From Bradyrhizobium sp. AZCC 1693 (GTDB taxonomy: Bacteria > Pseudomonadota > Alphaproteobacteria > Rhizobiales > Xanthobacteraceae), in contig NZ_JAZHSD010000001.1 of the NCBI RefSeq assembly GCF_036924745.1, positions 3,968,001-4,032,000 of the forward strand: DNA of 64,000 nucleotides, written 5' to 3'. Position numbers and translations under genes: made by a program. The notes beneath the pieces are model-generated. The model saw only the letters and a list, made by a program, of their open reading frames with translations. It made no database searches and was not told the origin of the DNA. Below, in pieces: positions 1 through 8,712 of the stretch. Within the stretch, counting starts at the first letter, position 1; every line of letters starts with the position of its first letter.

Positions 1-1
1 G

Positions 2-640
2 GCGATGCAGCCTGACGACCCCTACATCCTGCAGCAGTTGGCGCTCGCAACCTACAAATTCCAACAACCGGACAAGAAGGCATCGCTGATCAATGCAAAG
101 AACATCCTGAGCGCGCTCGTGCCGCAAACGTCGAGCGATGCCGAGACGGTCGGGCTGTGGGGCGCCATCCACAAACGGCTATGGGACGCGACCGAAGATC
201 GGGAACATCTCGATGAAGCGGTGCGGGCCTATTCGAGAGGCTACTACATCAGGACAGACTATTATAACGGCATCAACTACGCATTCGTGCTCGACGTTCG
301 CGCGTCCCGTAGCGAGGGTGATGAGGCTTTGGTGGATCGGCTTCTCGCGCGACGGGTCCGTAAGGACGTCCTGAAGATTTGCGATCGTCTGTTGCAAGCT
401 ACATCCGTTGCTGCTGAACCGGGGCTGAAGCACTTCGGTCCCGGCCCCGGCGGCGACGAACCGTTCTGGATCGGAGCAACGAAGGTTGAGGCTTTATTCG
501 GATTAGGCCGCAGGGATGAGGCGGACCTTCTCAAAGTCCAGATTTTTGCCAAGGAACGCGAGCGGCTTGGCACGGCGAGTTGGAATGAGGCCAGCCTGAA
601 CGACCAGTTGAAGAAACTGGGCGAGCTATTGCCGCCCTAA
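2..640 (+). CDS. TRAFs-binding domain (DUF4071-like) protein, 5' end outside the window
   Basis: C-terminal part of a helical, TPR-like protein resembling the MAP3K TRAFs-binding (DUF4071) family. The frame is open to the window edge and the first Met (base 5) has no ribosome binding site, so the gene almost certainly starts upstream. The visible 211 residues contain repeat-like helices (for example HLDEAVRAYSRGYYIRTDYYNGINYAF) and end in a WIGATKVEALFGLGRRDEAD segment typical of the family. Family members occur with predicted nucleotide-signalling and conflict proteins, and here a patatin follows 35 bases downstream on the same strand, which suggests one operon. The biochemical role is not known; the family call is from memory. 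Confidence 0.6.
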   Translation, partial: AMQPDDPYILQQLALATYKFQQPDKKASLINAKNILSALVPQTSSDAETVGLWGAIHKRLWDATEDREHLDEAVRAYSRGYYIRTDYYNGINYAFVLDVRASRSEGDEALVDRLLARRVRKDVLKICDRLLQATSVAAEPGLKHFGPGPGGDEPFWIGATKVEALFGLGRRDEADLLKVQIFAKERERLGTASWNEASLNDQLKKLGELLPP

Positions 641-675
641 CGGGCTCGAAACACGACAGCAATCGGATCGACAAA

Positions 676-1851
676 ATGGCTGATCTCAACGGGCAAGCAG
701 AATCTTCGGCCGCAAAATCGCGCAAGCTGCTGGCACTCGATGGCGGCGGAATCCGCGGCGTGATGTCGCTCGAAATCCTGCGCAAGATTGAACGGGATCT
801 GGCGACGGCCACCGGCAAGGGCGCGTCATTCCGCCTCGGAGATTTCTTCGATTATATCGGCGGCACCAGCACCGGCGCCATCATTGCGGCCGGCCTTGCG
901 ATGGGAAAGTCAGTTCAGGAACTGATCGATTTCTACATCGAGGCGGGACCGCTGATGTTCGAAAAATCATCCCTGATCGGCCGGCTGCGCAGCTTCTATC
1001 AGGCCGATCCGCTGCGCAAGAAACTGAACAGCGTGTTCGGGGAGCGCACGCTTGGGGAAGAAGACCTGCGTTCGCTGCTGTTGGTCGTCACACGAAATGC
1101 AACGACGGATTCGCCGTGGCCCGTCTCCAACAATCCCCTTGCCCGATATAACGATCGCACCCGTGCGGACTGCAATCTGCAGATTCCGCTGTGGCAGCTG
1201 GTGCGGGCAAGTACCGCCGCACCGGTCTATTTCCCGCCCGAAATAGTCGAGTGGGATAAAAACGACCCGACAAAAACCTTCTTCTTCGTCGACGGCGGCG
1301 TCACGCCTTACAATAACCCGGCCTTCCTGCTGTTCCGGATGGCGACGCTGCCGCAGTACCGGCTGAACTGGCCCACCGGCGAGGGCCGCATGATGCTGAT
1401 TTCGGTCGGCACGGGATCGGCGGCGGCGGTCAGCCGCGACCTCAACGCGCGCGGACAATTGGCGCCGGTCAACGCCGCGCACCTGCCCGGCGTGCTGATG
1501 GGTGGCGCCGCGATCGACCAGGACATCAATTGCCGCGCTATCGGCCGCTGCGTGTTCGGCGCGCCGATCGACCGCGAGATCGGCGACATGATTCCGCGGC
1601 GGCCGGATCCGCTCAAGGGGGATGTCATTCCGCTCGAAGAAGATCGCGGCCGCCAGTTCCTTTATGCCCGCTACAATCCCGATGTGAGTCGAGACGGCCT
1701 CGATGCCCTGGGGCTGAACGAGATCGATCCGGATCACGTCCAGGCGCTGGATCAGATCGAGTACATCAAGGAGATGCAATCCGTAGGACGGGCGTATGCC
1801 GCGAAGTTCGTGGACGTGACGCCATTCCGGCGATTCGTGTCGAAGGACTGA
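676..1851 (+). CDS. Patatin-like phospholipase
   Basis: Predicted serine acyl hydrolase that cleaves membrane phospholipids. All patatin signatures are present: the oxyanion-hole loop DGGGIRG (residues 22-28), the nucleophile elbow GGTSTG with Ser65, and the catalytic Asp in DGG (Asp206). The 391 residues suit a single-domain bacterial patatin, and no signal peptide or membrane segment is seen, so it should be cytosolic. It lies 35 bp after the TRAFs-binding gene and converges on a SLOG-like gene 18 bp away. Patatins are the membrane-attacking effectors of some CBASS-type systems (CapV), but no cyclic-nucleotide synthase is visible here, so a defence role is inference. A housekeeping lipase is the alternative. 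Confidence 0.85.
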   Translation: MADLNGQAESSAAKSRKLLALDGGGIRGVMSLEILRKIERDLATATGKGASFRLGDFFDYIGGTSTGAIIAAGLAMGKSVQELIDFYIEAGPLMFEKSSLIGRLRSFYQADPLRKKLNSVFGERTLGEEDLRSLLLVVTRNATTDSPWPVSNNPLARYNDRTRADCNLQIPLWQLVRASTAAPVYFPPEIVEWDKNDPTKTFFFVDGGVTPYNNPAFLLFRMATLPQYRLNWPTGEGRMMLISVGTGSAAAVSRDLNARGQLAPVNAAHLPGVLMGGAAIDQDINCRAIGRCVFGAPIDREIGDMIPRRPDPLKGDVIPLEEDRGRQFLYARYNPDVSRDGLDALGLNEIDPDHVQALDQIEYIKEMQSVGRAYAAKFVDVTPFRRFVSKD

Positions 1852-1869
1852 GCAGGCACAACGGCCGTC

Positions 1870-2457
1870 TCACGACCACAGCTGCCGCGTGTCCAGCCAA
1901 TGGGTCCGGCCACCCTTTTGTTGCACCTCCTGCATCAGGTGCTGGGTTCCGCCCGGGCCGTCGCCGCCTGCTCCGTTCCACAGGCAGAGAAAATCGACCT
2001 TTTCGGCGCCGTACCCCGTGGCCACCTGCAGCATCCACAAATTGTTGCGTTCGTAGGGATTTTCATCAGGCTTGAGCGGGCCAAGCTCTTCGGGCGCGAT
2101 GTGCAACGCGGCCTGTGACTTCGCTGCAAAATAGCGCGAACGCCAGTCCGCATCGGCAAAGTCGACGGATTCCGCAAGAAACTTCTCTTCCTCAAACGGA
2201 AGATAGATCGCGATGCTCAATCCTCGGGCCAGCGCAGCCTCGGCGAACAGTAAATCCCCGCCACACGCGCCGCCACAAATTGCCAGATCGCCGCGCTCCA
2301 CCGCGATCTGATCGAGCAGATCTCCGATCGCTCTGGCGGCGATCGGCTCCTTGTCTGCCGGGAACCGGGGCTCCTTACGGGTCGTGCTATCGATCATGTG
2401 GCCGCTGAAAAGCAGCACCTTGCGCGGTTTGATCTCGCCCGAAGTTTGAGACGCCAT
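1870..2457 (-). CDS. SLOG-like Rossmann-fold protein, possible nucleotide sensor
   Basis: Protein of 195 residues with a Rossmann-like pattern: a first strand and loop KVLLFSGHMID (residues 13-23), a glycine-rich loop GGACGGD (62-68) followed by a helix, then a strand IAIYLPF. This resembles SLOG/DprA-like ligand-binding domains, predicted to bind or process nucleotide-derived ligands. The start at 2457 is chosen because GAGGG lies just upstream; the open frame runs 21 codons further without support. No membrane segment is seen. It is convergent with the patatin gene (18 bp apart), so it is not co-transcribed with it, but the partners match known conflict-system families. The family assignment is tentative. 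Confidence 0.55.
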   Translation of the reverse strand: MASQTSGEIKPRKVLLFSGHMIDSTTRKEPRFPADKEPIAARAIGDLLDQIAVERGDLAICGGACGGDLLFAEAALARGLSIAIYLPFEEEKFLAESVDFADADWRSRYFAAKSQAALHIAPEELGPLKPDENPYERNNLWMLQVATGYGAEKVDFLCLWNGAGGDGPGGTQHLMQEVQQKGGRTHWLDTRQLWS

Positions 2458-2591
2458 CACTGATCCCTCACCTTGCGCTAACGGCAAGTTTGACAGAGAA
2501 GCCGATCCTCCACAGCGCAATAAGTGCGAGCGCGGATACTAATTCTCTCTTGGCTCCGTGGCGCCAGTTGAGACAATCAGGCATCAACATG

Positions 2592-2651
2592 CCGCATCAC
2601 GCGCCGGCGTTCGCAAGCGCCGCCGAAAGCCGCCTCCGCATCACGCGCCGG
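2592..2651. repeat. 16-bp direct repeat at the 3' end of tupA
   Basis: CCGCATCACGCGCCGG occurs at 2592-2607 and again at 2636-2651. The second copy overlaps the last codons and stop of tupA, so the first looks like a slipped or recombined copy of the gene end. No function is evident. Confidence 0.7.
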
Positions 2652-3471
2652 AATCGCTGGCGTTGGGATAGAACAACTGATCGCCGTTGATCTTGTAGTC
2701 GGCGATCGCCTTCTGGCCCTCCGCCGACACCAGCCAGTCGATCAACTGCTGGCCAAGATCCTTCTTGACGCTCGGATGTTTTTCCGGGTTCACCAGCATG
2801 ACGCCATATTGGTTGAACAGCCGCTTGTCGCCTTCGACGGCAATCACGAGGTCGCCGCGGTTCTTGAACGACAGCCAGGTGCCGCGATCGGCGAGCACAT
2901 AGGCGTTGGAGGCGGATGCGGTGTTCAGCGCCGCGCCCATGCCCTGCCCGATTTCCTTGTACCAGGGGCCCTTGTCCCTGGCGATGTCGACGCCGGCGAC
3001 CTTCCATAGATTGAGCTCGGCCTGATGCGTGCCGGACTTGTCGCCGCGCGAGATGAAGTCGGCGCCCTTGGCCTTGATCGCACCGAGCGCTGCAACGATG
3101 TCCTTCGAGCCCTTGATGCCGGCCGGATCGGCCTTCGGGCCGATCAGGATGAAGTCGTTGTACATCACGGGGTAGCGCCTGACGCCAAAACCTTCGGAGA
3201 GAAATTTTTCTTCCGCCGGCTTGGCGTGGACCAACACGACGTCGGCATCGCCGCGGCGCGCGGTATCGAGCGCCTGTCCCGTGCCCTGCGCCACCACCTT
3301 CACGTCGATGCCGGTCTTGGCCTTGAACATCGGCAGGATGTGACCGAACAGGCCGGAGTCCTGCGTCGAGGTGGTCGAGGCCACCACGATCGATTTTTCC
3401 TGCGCGACGGCATGGCCGGCGAATACGAGAGCGGCGGCTGCGATCACCAGACGGCGCGTGAGCATGTTCAT
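2641..3471 (-). CDS. tupA: Tungstate ABC transporter, periplasmic binding protein
   Basis: High-affinity tungstate-binding lipid-free periplasmic protein of 276 residues. A Sec signal peptide is clear (RRLVIAAAALVFAGHAVAQ), followed by the family hallmark VVASTTSTQDSGLFGHILPMF, where the TTST segment contributes to oxyanion binding in TupA. The GDADVVLVHA and SRGDKSGTH motifs are also typical. The start at 3471 has AAGGGA six bases upstream. It is the last gene of a tupB-tupC-tupA run on the minus strand, 15 bp after tupC. Tungstate rather than molybdate is inferred from the TTSTQDSGL signature; ModA proteins lack it. Confidence 0.88.
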   Translation of the reverse strand: MNMLTRRLVIAAAALVFAGHAVAQEKSIVVASTTSTQDSGLFGHILPMFKAKTGIDVKVVAQGTGQALDTARRGDADVVLVHAKPAEEKFLSEGFGVRRYPVMYNDFILIGPKADPAGIKGSKDIVAALGAIKAKGADFISRGDKSGTHQAELNLWKVAGVDIARDKGPWYKEIGQGMGAALNTASASNAYVLADRGTWLSFKNRGDLVIAVEGDKRLFNQYGVMLVNPEKHPSVKKDLGQQLIDWLVSAEGQKAIADYKINGDQLFYPNASDSGA

Positions 3472-3486
3472 TTGTTATCCCTTCCA

Positions 3487-4215
3487 TCAAACCAATAGTT
3501 CACCCGCGAGGAATGTCCTGGCCTCGGCGGTTTGCGGCGTATCGAAGAACGACGCGGCGGCGGCGGTTTCCACGATGCGGCCGCGGTGAAGCATGGCGAC
3601 GTCGCCGGCGAGCCTGCGCGCTTCGCCGAGATCATGGGTCGCCATCACGACCTTGATGTTGCGTTCGCTCACAGTGCGGATGATGTCTTCCACCGCCTTG
3701 GTAGCTACCGGATCGAGGCTCGCGGTCGGCTCGTCCAGGAACAGCACCGCGGGATCGCGCGCGAGCGCCCGCGCCAGTGCCAACCGCTGCTGCTCGCCGC
3801 CGGATAACCTTCGCGCGGCGCGATCGGCGAGACTTCCAAGCCCGACCAGTTCGAGCAGCTCGCTGGTGCGGCGCGCATGCTCCGCGCGCGGCACGCCGGC
3901 GGCGCGCAGCGCGAAGCGGATATTGGCGGCAGCGCTGCGCCGGAGCATCGCCGGCCGCTGAAACACGATCGCACGCCTGAGCGGCGGGACATTTTCCAGC
4001 CCGCCCCAGGTGATGCGCCCGCGCGAAGGCGCGAGCAACCCCATCGCCACGCGCAGCAGCGTGGATTTTCCCGAGCCGTTGGGGCCGATCAGCACCGTGG
4101 GCGGACCCGGCAGCAGCGTGAGCGCGATATTGTCAAGGATCGTGACGCCACCTGCCGTCACCGTGACGCCATCGAATTCAATCGGCAGTTCGCTCGAAGG
4201 CGCGCGCATGGTCAT
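3487..4215 (-). CDS. tupC: Tungstate ABC transporter, ATP-binding protein
   Basis: ATPase of the tungstate importer, 242 residues. Walker A GPNGSGKST, the ABC signature LSGGEQQRLALARALA, Walker B VLFLDEPTASLD and the H-loop (VVMATHDLGEA) are all present. It is a compact ABC domain without the C-terminal Mop domain that ModC carries, which fits TupC. The start at 4215 (ATGACCATGCGC) overlaps the tupB stop in an ATGA, indicating translational coupling; the much longer open frame to 5013 is only antisense or out-of-frame reading of tupB. It energises uptake together with the 4212-4904 permease. Confidence 0.88.
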   Translation of the reverse strand: MTMRAPSSELPIEFDGVTVTAGGVTILDNIALTLLPGPPTVLIGPNGSGKSTLLRVAMGLLAPSRGRITWGGLENVPPLRRAIVFQRPAMLRRSAAANIRFALRAAGVPRAEHARRTSELLELVGLGSLADRAARRLSGGEQQRLALARALARDPAVLFLDEPTASLDPVATKAVEDIIRTVSERNIKVVMATHDLGEARRLAGDVAMLHRGRIVETAAAASFFDTPQTAEARTFLAGELLV

Positions 4216-4904
4216 CCCGCCAGTCGTTCGCCGGCGCGGCGGGCGGTCCAGGCCAGCGCGTTGACGGCGATCACGATCGCGATCAGCACGAGGCCGAGGC
4301 CGACCGCGAGCGGCAGATCGCCCTTGGAAGTTTCCAGCGCAATCGCCGTCGTCATCGTGCGGGTAAAGCCTTCGATATTGCCGCCGACGATGATGATGGC
4401 GCCGACCTCCGCCGCGGCACGGCCGAAGCCGGCGAGCAACGCGGTGACGAGGCTGAAGCGTGCGTCCCAGATCAGCGTCATGACGCGCCCGATCGGGCCG
4501 AGATTCATCGCGGTGAGTTCGTCGCGGTATTCGATCCAGAGATCCTCGATGGTCTGCCGCGCGAGCGCGGCGATGATCGGCGTGACCAGCACGGTCTGCG
4601 CGATGATCATGGCGCCCGCCGTAAACAACAGACCGAACGAGCCCAGCGGCCCGGAGCGCGACAGCGCCAGATAGACCGCGAGACCGACGACGACCGGCGG
4701 CAGGCCCATCAGGGCATTGAGCATGACAATGACGCCCTGGCGTCCGGGGAATCTTGTCAGCGCAATCCAGGCGCCCAGGGGAATACCGATCAGCGCAGCC
4801 AGCACCACCGCGGACAGGCTCACATAGAGCGACAGCCGCACGATGGCGAACAGCGCGGGATCGCCGCTGAGCACGAGTTGGAGGGCGGATACGTCGTCTG
4901 GCAT
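4212..4904 (-). CDS. tupB: Tungstate ABC transporter, permease
   Basis: Inner-membrane permease of 230 residues with about five to six hydrophobic segments and the permease EAA-type loop (DELTAMNLGPIGRVMTLIWDARFSL, then GFGRAAAEVGAIIIVGGN), as in TupB. It is the first gene of the tup operon and starts 83 bp from a divergent regulator gene. Only a weak ribosome binding site is seen before ATG 4904. The AT-rich, partly palindromic intergenic segment probably carries both promoters. Substrate choice follows from the adjacent TupA-type binding protein. Confidence 0.87.
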   Translation of the reverse strand: MPDDVSALQLVLSGDPALFAIVRLSLYVSLSAVVLAALIGIPLGAWIALTRFPGRQGVIVMLNALMGLPPVVVGLAVYLALSRSGPLGSFGLLFTAGAMIIAQTVLVTPIIAALARQTIEDLWIEYRDELTAMNLGPIGRVMTLIWDARFSLVTALLAGFGRAAAEVGAIIIVGGNIEGFTRTMTTAIALETSKGDLPLAVGLGLVLIAIVIAVNALAWTARRAGERLAG

Positions 4905-4975
4905 TGATTATTCCGTTTCGCAGACATCTTGCGCAGATGGAACGGATATGGTCAATTTCCGTAGCATCTGCATTC

Positions 4976-4985
4976 ATATGCATAT
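4976..4985. promoter_or_regulatory. Palindrome between tupB and its divergent regulator, candidate operator
   Basis: The perfect palindrome ATATGCATAT ends two bases before the GTG start of the regulator, inside a TGCATTCATATGCA context. The 83-bp divergent gap is much more AT-rich than its surroundings. A site for autoregulation and control of tupBCA is inferred from position only. Confidence 0.4.
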
Positions 4986-4987
4986 AA

Positions 4988-5881
4988 GTGCCTATGCCGG
5001 AACTACTTACCACCGACGAAGCGGCCGACTATCTCAGGCTCTCGGAGCGCAAGCTTTACGAGCTGGTGGCGGAGCGCGCCGTGCCTTGCAGCAAGGTGAC
5101 CGGGCGCTGGCTGTTTCCGCGCGCGGCGCTGGACCGCTGGGTCTCCGCCGGCCTGATCGCGCCTGCCGCGCTGGCGCAGGTGGCGGCGCCGCCGATCGTC
5201 GGCGGCAGCCATGATCCGCTCCTGGAATGGGGCTTACGCGAAAGCAATTCCGGCCTCGCCAGCCTGCCCGAAGGCAGCGAGGAAGGCCTGCGGCGGCTGA
5301 CCAAGGCCGAGGTGATGATTGCCGCGATCCATCTGCACCGGCTCGATGGCGATGACGAAACGGCCAATCTCGAAGCGGTCACTGACGCGGCGGGGTTGCA
5401 CGATGCGGTGGTGCTCAGCTTTGCACGGCGCGAGCAAGGCATTCTCGTTGCGCCAGGCAATCCCTTGGGCCTGAGCGACATGGCCTCGATCGCAACTTCC
5501 CGCGCGCGCATGGCGCAGCGCCCCACCGGGGCCGGCGCGCAATTGCTGCTGCTCGCGCTATTGGCGCGCGCCGGCATCGCGCTCGACGACGTGAGGCTGG
5601 CAAAACCCGCCTTTCCAACCGGACCGGATATCGCGCAGGCGATCCGTGCCGGCCGCATCGACTGCGGCATCGCCACCCGGTCGGTCGCGCGGTCGGCCGG
5701 GCTCGATTTCCTGCCGCTCACCTGGGAGCGTTTCGACCTCGTGATGCGCCAGCGCGACTATTTCATGAAGGGCCCGCAGGCGCTGTTTGGCTTCATGCGC
5801 ACGTCCATACTGCGCGACCGCGCGGCCGAACTCGGCGGCTATGACGTCAGCGACGCCGGCGCGGTGCGGCTCGTGAACTAG
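4988..5881 (+). CDS. One-component regulator: excisionase-type HTH plus PBP-like sensor domain
   Basis: Protein of 297 residues. Residues 6-60 form an excisionase/MerR-like HTH (LLTTDEAADYLRLSERKLYELVAERAVPCSKVTGRWLFPRAALDRW). Residues from about 80 to the end resemble the soluble periplasmic-binding-like fold (PBP_like) used as a cytosolic oxyanion sensor, with GNPLGL, RPTGAGAQ and DCGIATRSVARS segments. It is divergent from tupBCA, so it most likely senses tungstate or molybdate and controls that operon. The GTG at 4988 and the ATG at 4994 are both possible starts. The ligand is inferred from context alone. Confidence 0.78.
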   Translation: MPMPELLTTDEAADYLRLSERKLYELVAERAVPCSKVTGRWLFPRAALDRWVSAGLIAPAALAQVAAPPIVGGSHDPLLEWGLRESNSGLASLPEGSEEGLRRLTKAEVMIAAIHLHRLDGDDETANLEAVTDAAGLHDAVVLSFARREQGILVAPGNPLGLSDMASIATSRARMAQRPTGAGAQLLLLALLARAGIALDDVRLAKPAFPTGPDIAQAIRAGRIDCGIATRSVARSAGLDFLPLTWERFDLVMRQRDYFMKGPQALFGFMRTSILRDRAAELGGYDVSDAGAVRLVN

Positions 5882-6079
5882 GGATACCGATCGCCAGCGA
5901 CGCCGCCCGTTTCCCTGCTGGTCCAACCCGAAACACGGATAAGCGGCGAAGTCGAAGTTTAATCGGGGGAACCGGAAACTTCAGGGCCTGGCCCCGGATC
6001 GCCACCGCCACGCCACCAAAACGCCTAACGACTCAACGAGGCCTATTGCAACGGGCCGCGGGCACCAACGGAGGAACTA

Positions 6080-6478
6080 ATGGATACTCCAACCTCTGCC
6101 TCACCCGACGAGAAAACGCTTTCGTCGGAGCAGGCTGTGGCGACACAACCCAGCAAAGAGAAATCGAATCCCTCCAGCCCGCTGGAGATCACCGCCGAAC
6201 GATTCAACTCTTCCGTCGCCCGGTTGACCACAAATTCAATAGACGAACTTCACAAGCTGGCTTTCGAGCTTCAAAAAATGCAAGAATTCCTGAAGTCCGA
6301 GGTCGACAGCGTACAGCGCCAAATCGACAGCGCGGTCGCCGGAATAAATATCATCGTCGAAACTATCGGTCCGTGGAAAAGCATGGCGAACTCCCAAACA
6401 CTTCCATCAGGCACTCGCAGCGCCCGCGCAGGGGGACCGGCGGCCAACCTTGAGCAACGCATTCGCGCCGGGTCGTAA
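6080..6478 (+). CDS. Hypothetical protein with coiled-coil centre
   Basis: Protein of 132 residues that I do not recognise. A strong ribosome binding site (GGAGGA, five bases before ATG) supports it. The N-terminal 40 residues are Ser/Pro/Glu-rich and probably disordered. Residues 45-95 are amphipathic helix (NSIDELHKLAFELQKMQEFLKSEVDSVQRQIDSAVAGINIIVETIGPW), somewhat like phasins, and the tail is Gly/Ala/Arg-rich. No signal peptide or membrane segment is seen. It stands alone between a regulator and the convergent threonine dehydratase. A granule- or surface-associated phasin-like role is a guess. Confidence 0.6.
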   Translation: MDTPTSASPDEKTLSSEQAVATQPSKEKSNPSSPLEITAERFNSSVARLTTNSIDELHKLAFELQKMQEFLKSEVDSVQRQIDSAVAGINIIVETIGPWKSMANSQTLPSGTRSARAGGPAANLEQRIRAGS

Positions 6479-6604
6479 CGGCCGAGGCGCCGCCCGGCGA
6501 TATTTGCCGGCTGCGGTGGACTCTGGATGCATCGCGCTTCCCAACAATGCCATTCGCAATGCAGGCGTCGATGAAGCCGCTTGCTACGCCCGAAAACGCT
6601 ATGC

Positions 6605-7870
6605 TTACCGCCGCCCCGGCAGCCACGCGGTATAGCCGGCCTCTTCGAGCCGCTTCATCACCTCGTTCAGATGCGCGCGGTCGCGCGTTTCGATCACGAC
6701 TTCGAGCAGGGTGCCCTTGGCAGGCAGGTCGGAGAACGTGCGCTGGTGCGAGACCTCGATGATGTTGGCGCCGGCTTCAGCGAGTAGCGCCGAGACCGAC
6801 GCAAGTTGCCCTGGTCTATCGACGATATCGATGGCGATCTGCGTCAGCCGCCCCTCGCGCGCGAGTTCGCGGGTCAGCACCGAGGCGATCAGCCGCGTAT
6901 CGATGTTGCCGCCGGTGAGGACGAGGCCGACGTTGCGCCCGGCAAATCGCGCCGGCGTTGCCAGCACCGCGGCAAGGCCGGCGGCGCCGGCACCCTCGAC
7001 CACGGTCTTTTCGATCGCAATCAGCATCGCCAGCGCGCGTTCGATATGATCCTCCGTGACGAGAACGATGTCGTCGACGAGATGACGGATGATTTCGGTG
7101 GTGATCCGGCCCGGCACCTTGACGGCGATGCCTTCGGCGAGCGTGTCGCCGCGCATCGGCAGGCTCTCGCCCTTGATGGCGTTGTACATCGAAGGATAGA
7201 GCTCGGCCTGCACGCCGACGATCTGCAACTCCGGCTTCAGCGACTTGGCAGCAATCGCCATGCCGGAAATCAGCCCGCCGCCGCCGATCGGAACCACCAG
7301 CGTATCGAGCTGCGGCACCGCAGCGAGCATTTCGAGCGCGATGGTGCCCTGCCCTGCGATGATCAGGGGATCGTCATAGGGATGGATCATGATGAGGTTT
7401 TTCGCCCTGCCATGCTCGCGCGCGAACTCGGCGGCCTCTTCAAGCGTCGCGCCGGAAACGATCGTCTCCGCGCCGTGACGTCTGGTGTTCTCGATCTTCA
7501 CCATCGGGGTGCCGACCGGCATCACGATCGCGGCGGGAATACCAAGCCGGTTGGCGTGATAGGCCACGCCCTGCGCATGATTGCCAGCCGACATCGCGAT
7601 CACGCCGCGCCGTCGCTCGTCCGGCGACAGCGCCAGCAGCCGATTGAGCGCGCCGCGCTCCTTGAAGGTCGAGGTGAACTGCAGGTTCTCGAATTTGAGC
7701 CAGAGATTGCAGCCGCAGATCTCGCTCAGCGTCCGGCTCTGGTCGCATTCGCTGACCATGACGGAACCGCGGATCGCAGCCGCCGCGGCCGTGATGTCGC
7801 CGGGCGTGACGGCAAGACCTGCTTCGAAAGCGTGCTGACGTGGCGGAGCGTTTTTGGGGGCTTTCGGCAT
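6605..7870 (-). CDS. ilvA: Threonine ammonia-lyase (threonine dehydratase) with ACT domain
   Basis: PLP enzyme that deaminates threonine to 2-oxobutanoate, the first step toward isoleucine. The 421 residues show the PLP-lysine motif FTSTFKERG (Lys70), the SAGNHAQG substrate loop, the phosphate-binding GGGGL stretch and a C-terminal ACT domain (from about residue 340, IAIDIVDRPGQLASVSALLAEAGANIIEVSH). One ACT domain, rather than the two of E. coli IlvA, resembles the TdcB-like form common in alphaproteobacteria; serine may also be a substrate. It is transcribed away from the two-component pair that follows. The biosynthetic versus catabolic role cannot be decided here. Confidence 0.9.
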   Translation of the reverse strand: MPKAPKNAPPRQHAFEAGLAVTPGDITAAAAAIRGSVMVSECDQSRTLSEICGCNLWLKFENLQFTSTFKERGALNRLLALSPDERRRGVIAMSAGNHAQGVAYHANRLGIPAAIVMPVGTPMVKIENTRRHGAETIVSGATLEEAAEFAREHGRAKNLIMIHPYDDPLIIAGQGTIALEMLAAVPQLDTLVVPIGGGGLISGMAIAAKSLKPELQIVGVQAELYPSMYNAIKGESLPMRGDTLAEGIAVKVPGRITTEIIRHLVDDIVLVTEDHIERALAMLIAIEKTVVEGAGAAGLAAVLATPARFAGRNVGLVLTGGNIDTRLIASVLTRELAREGRLTQIAIDIVDRPGQLASVSALLAEAGANIIEVSHQRTFSDLPAKGTLLEVVIETRDRAHLNEVMKRLEEAGYTAWLPGRR

Positions 7871-8034
7871 CTGAAGGGGCCTCGTTGAGAGGCAATCGTA
7901 TCAGCCTTTTCCGCCGGACGCGCCTCCTGCGAATCTCGTAAAAATCCCGCCCCATGAACATGGGTGTCGCAAAAAGCCGCCGCGGCGTTACACTTGGCCA
8001 AGGGCCGCGGGGACAGGCGGCCGGAGTTTTTCAG

Positions 8035-8712
8035 ATGAATTCATTGAACGATGAGCCGCAGGCGGAGGCCATCACGATCGTGCTGGTCGAGGACGACGCG
8101 CCGACGCTTTGGCGGCTGCAGGACGCGCTGAGCAAGGCCGGATATCAGGTCAGGGCCGCCGGCACGCTCACGGAAGCCCGCGCCTGTCTCGCGCAAGGCG
8201 CGCCGAAAGTGCTGCTGACCGACCTTCAATTGCCCGACGGCCATGGCGTCGATCTGATCCGCGAAACGCGGCAGCGCTTCCCAGACACCGAGATCATGGT
8301 GATCTCGATTCTCGGCGATGAGGAAAGCGTGATCTCCGCGATTACCGTCGGCGCCACCGGCTACCTGCTCAAGGACGCCTTCCCGACCGATATCGCCGCC
8401 ACCGTGCGCGACCTCGTCGCCGGACACTCGCCGATCTCGGCATCGATCGCGCGCTTCATCGTGCGGCGGACCCAGAACACGCCCGAGCCGCCGCCCGGTC
8501 CCGCGCTCAACACCGCCAAGCTGACGCCGCGCGAGATCGACATCCTCTGGGGCATCGCCAAGGGCTTTAGCTACGCCGAGATCGCCAGCCATCTCGGCCT
8601 GTCGCGCCAGACCGTGCCCGGGCATATCAAGAACATCTATCGCAAGCTCGAGGTTCATACCCGGGGCGAGGCGGTGTTCGAGGCGGTCCAGCAGGGCTTG
8701 ATCAAGCTGTGA
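8035..8712 (+). CDS. NarL/LuxR-family response regulator
   Basis: Response regulator of 225 residues with an N-terminal receiver (acidic pocket Glu19-Asp20-Asp21, phospho-acceptor Asp63 in LLTDLQLPDG, conserved Lys in YLLKDAF) and a C-terminal LuxR-type HTH (LTPREIDILWGIAKGFSYAEIASHLGLSRQTVPGHIKNIYRKL). The recognition helix reads TVPGHI where TVKxHI is usual. The start at 8035 follows GGAG at proper spacing; the frame extends 27 codons upstream without support. Its stop overlaps the GTG of the sensor kinase (GTGA), so the two are coupled. Its target genes are not evident. Confidence 0.88.
   Translation: MNSLNDEPQAEAITIVLVEDDAPTLWRLQDALSKAGYQVRAAGTLTEARACLAQGAPKVLLTDLQLPDGHGVDLIRETRQRFPDTEIMVISILGDEESVISAITVGATGYLLKDAFPTDIAATVRDLVAGHSPISASIARFIVRRTQNTPEPPPGPALNTAKLTPREIDILWGIAKGFSYAEIASHLGLSRQTVPGHIKNIYRKLEVHTRGEAVFEAVQQGLIKL

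Noticed and set aside
676..1851. Patatin as a CBASS effector (CapV)
   Set aside because: No CD-NTase gene is present in the window, so naming it CapV is not supported; only the general patatin call is kept.
4216..5013. Upstream extension of the tupC frame to 508 codons
   Set aside because: It runs out of frame through tupB and past the divergent promoter. The ATGA overlap at 4212-4215 gives the proper tupC start.
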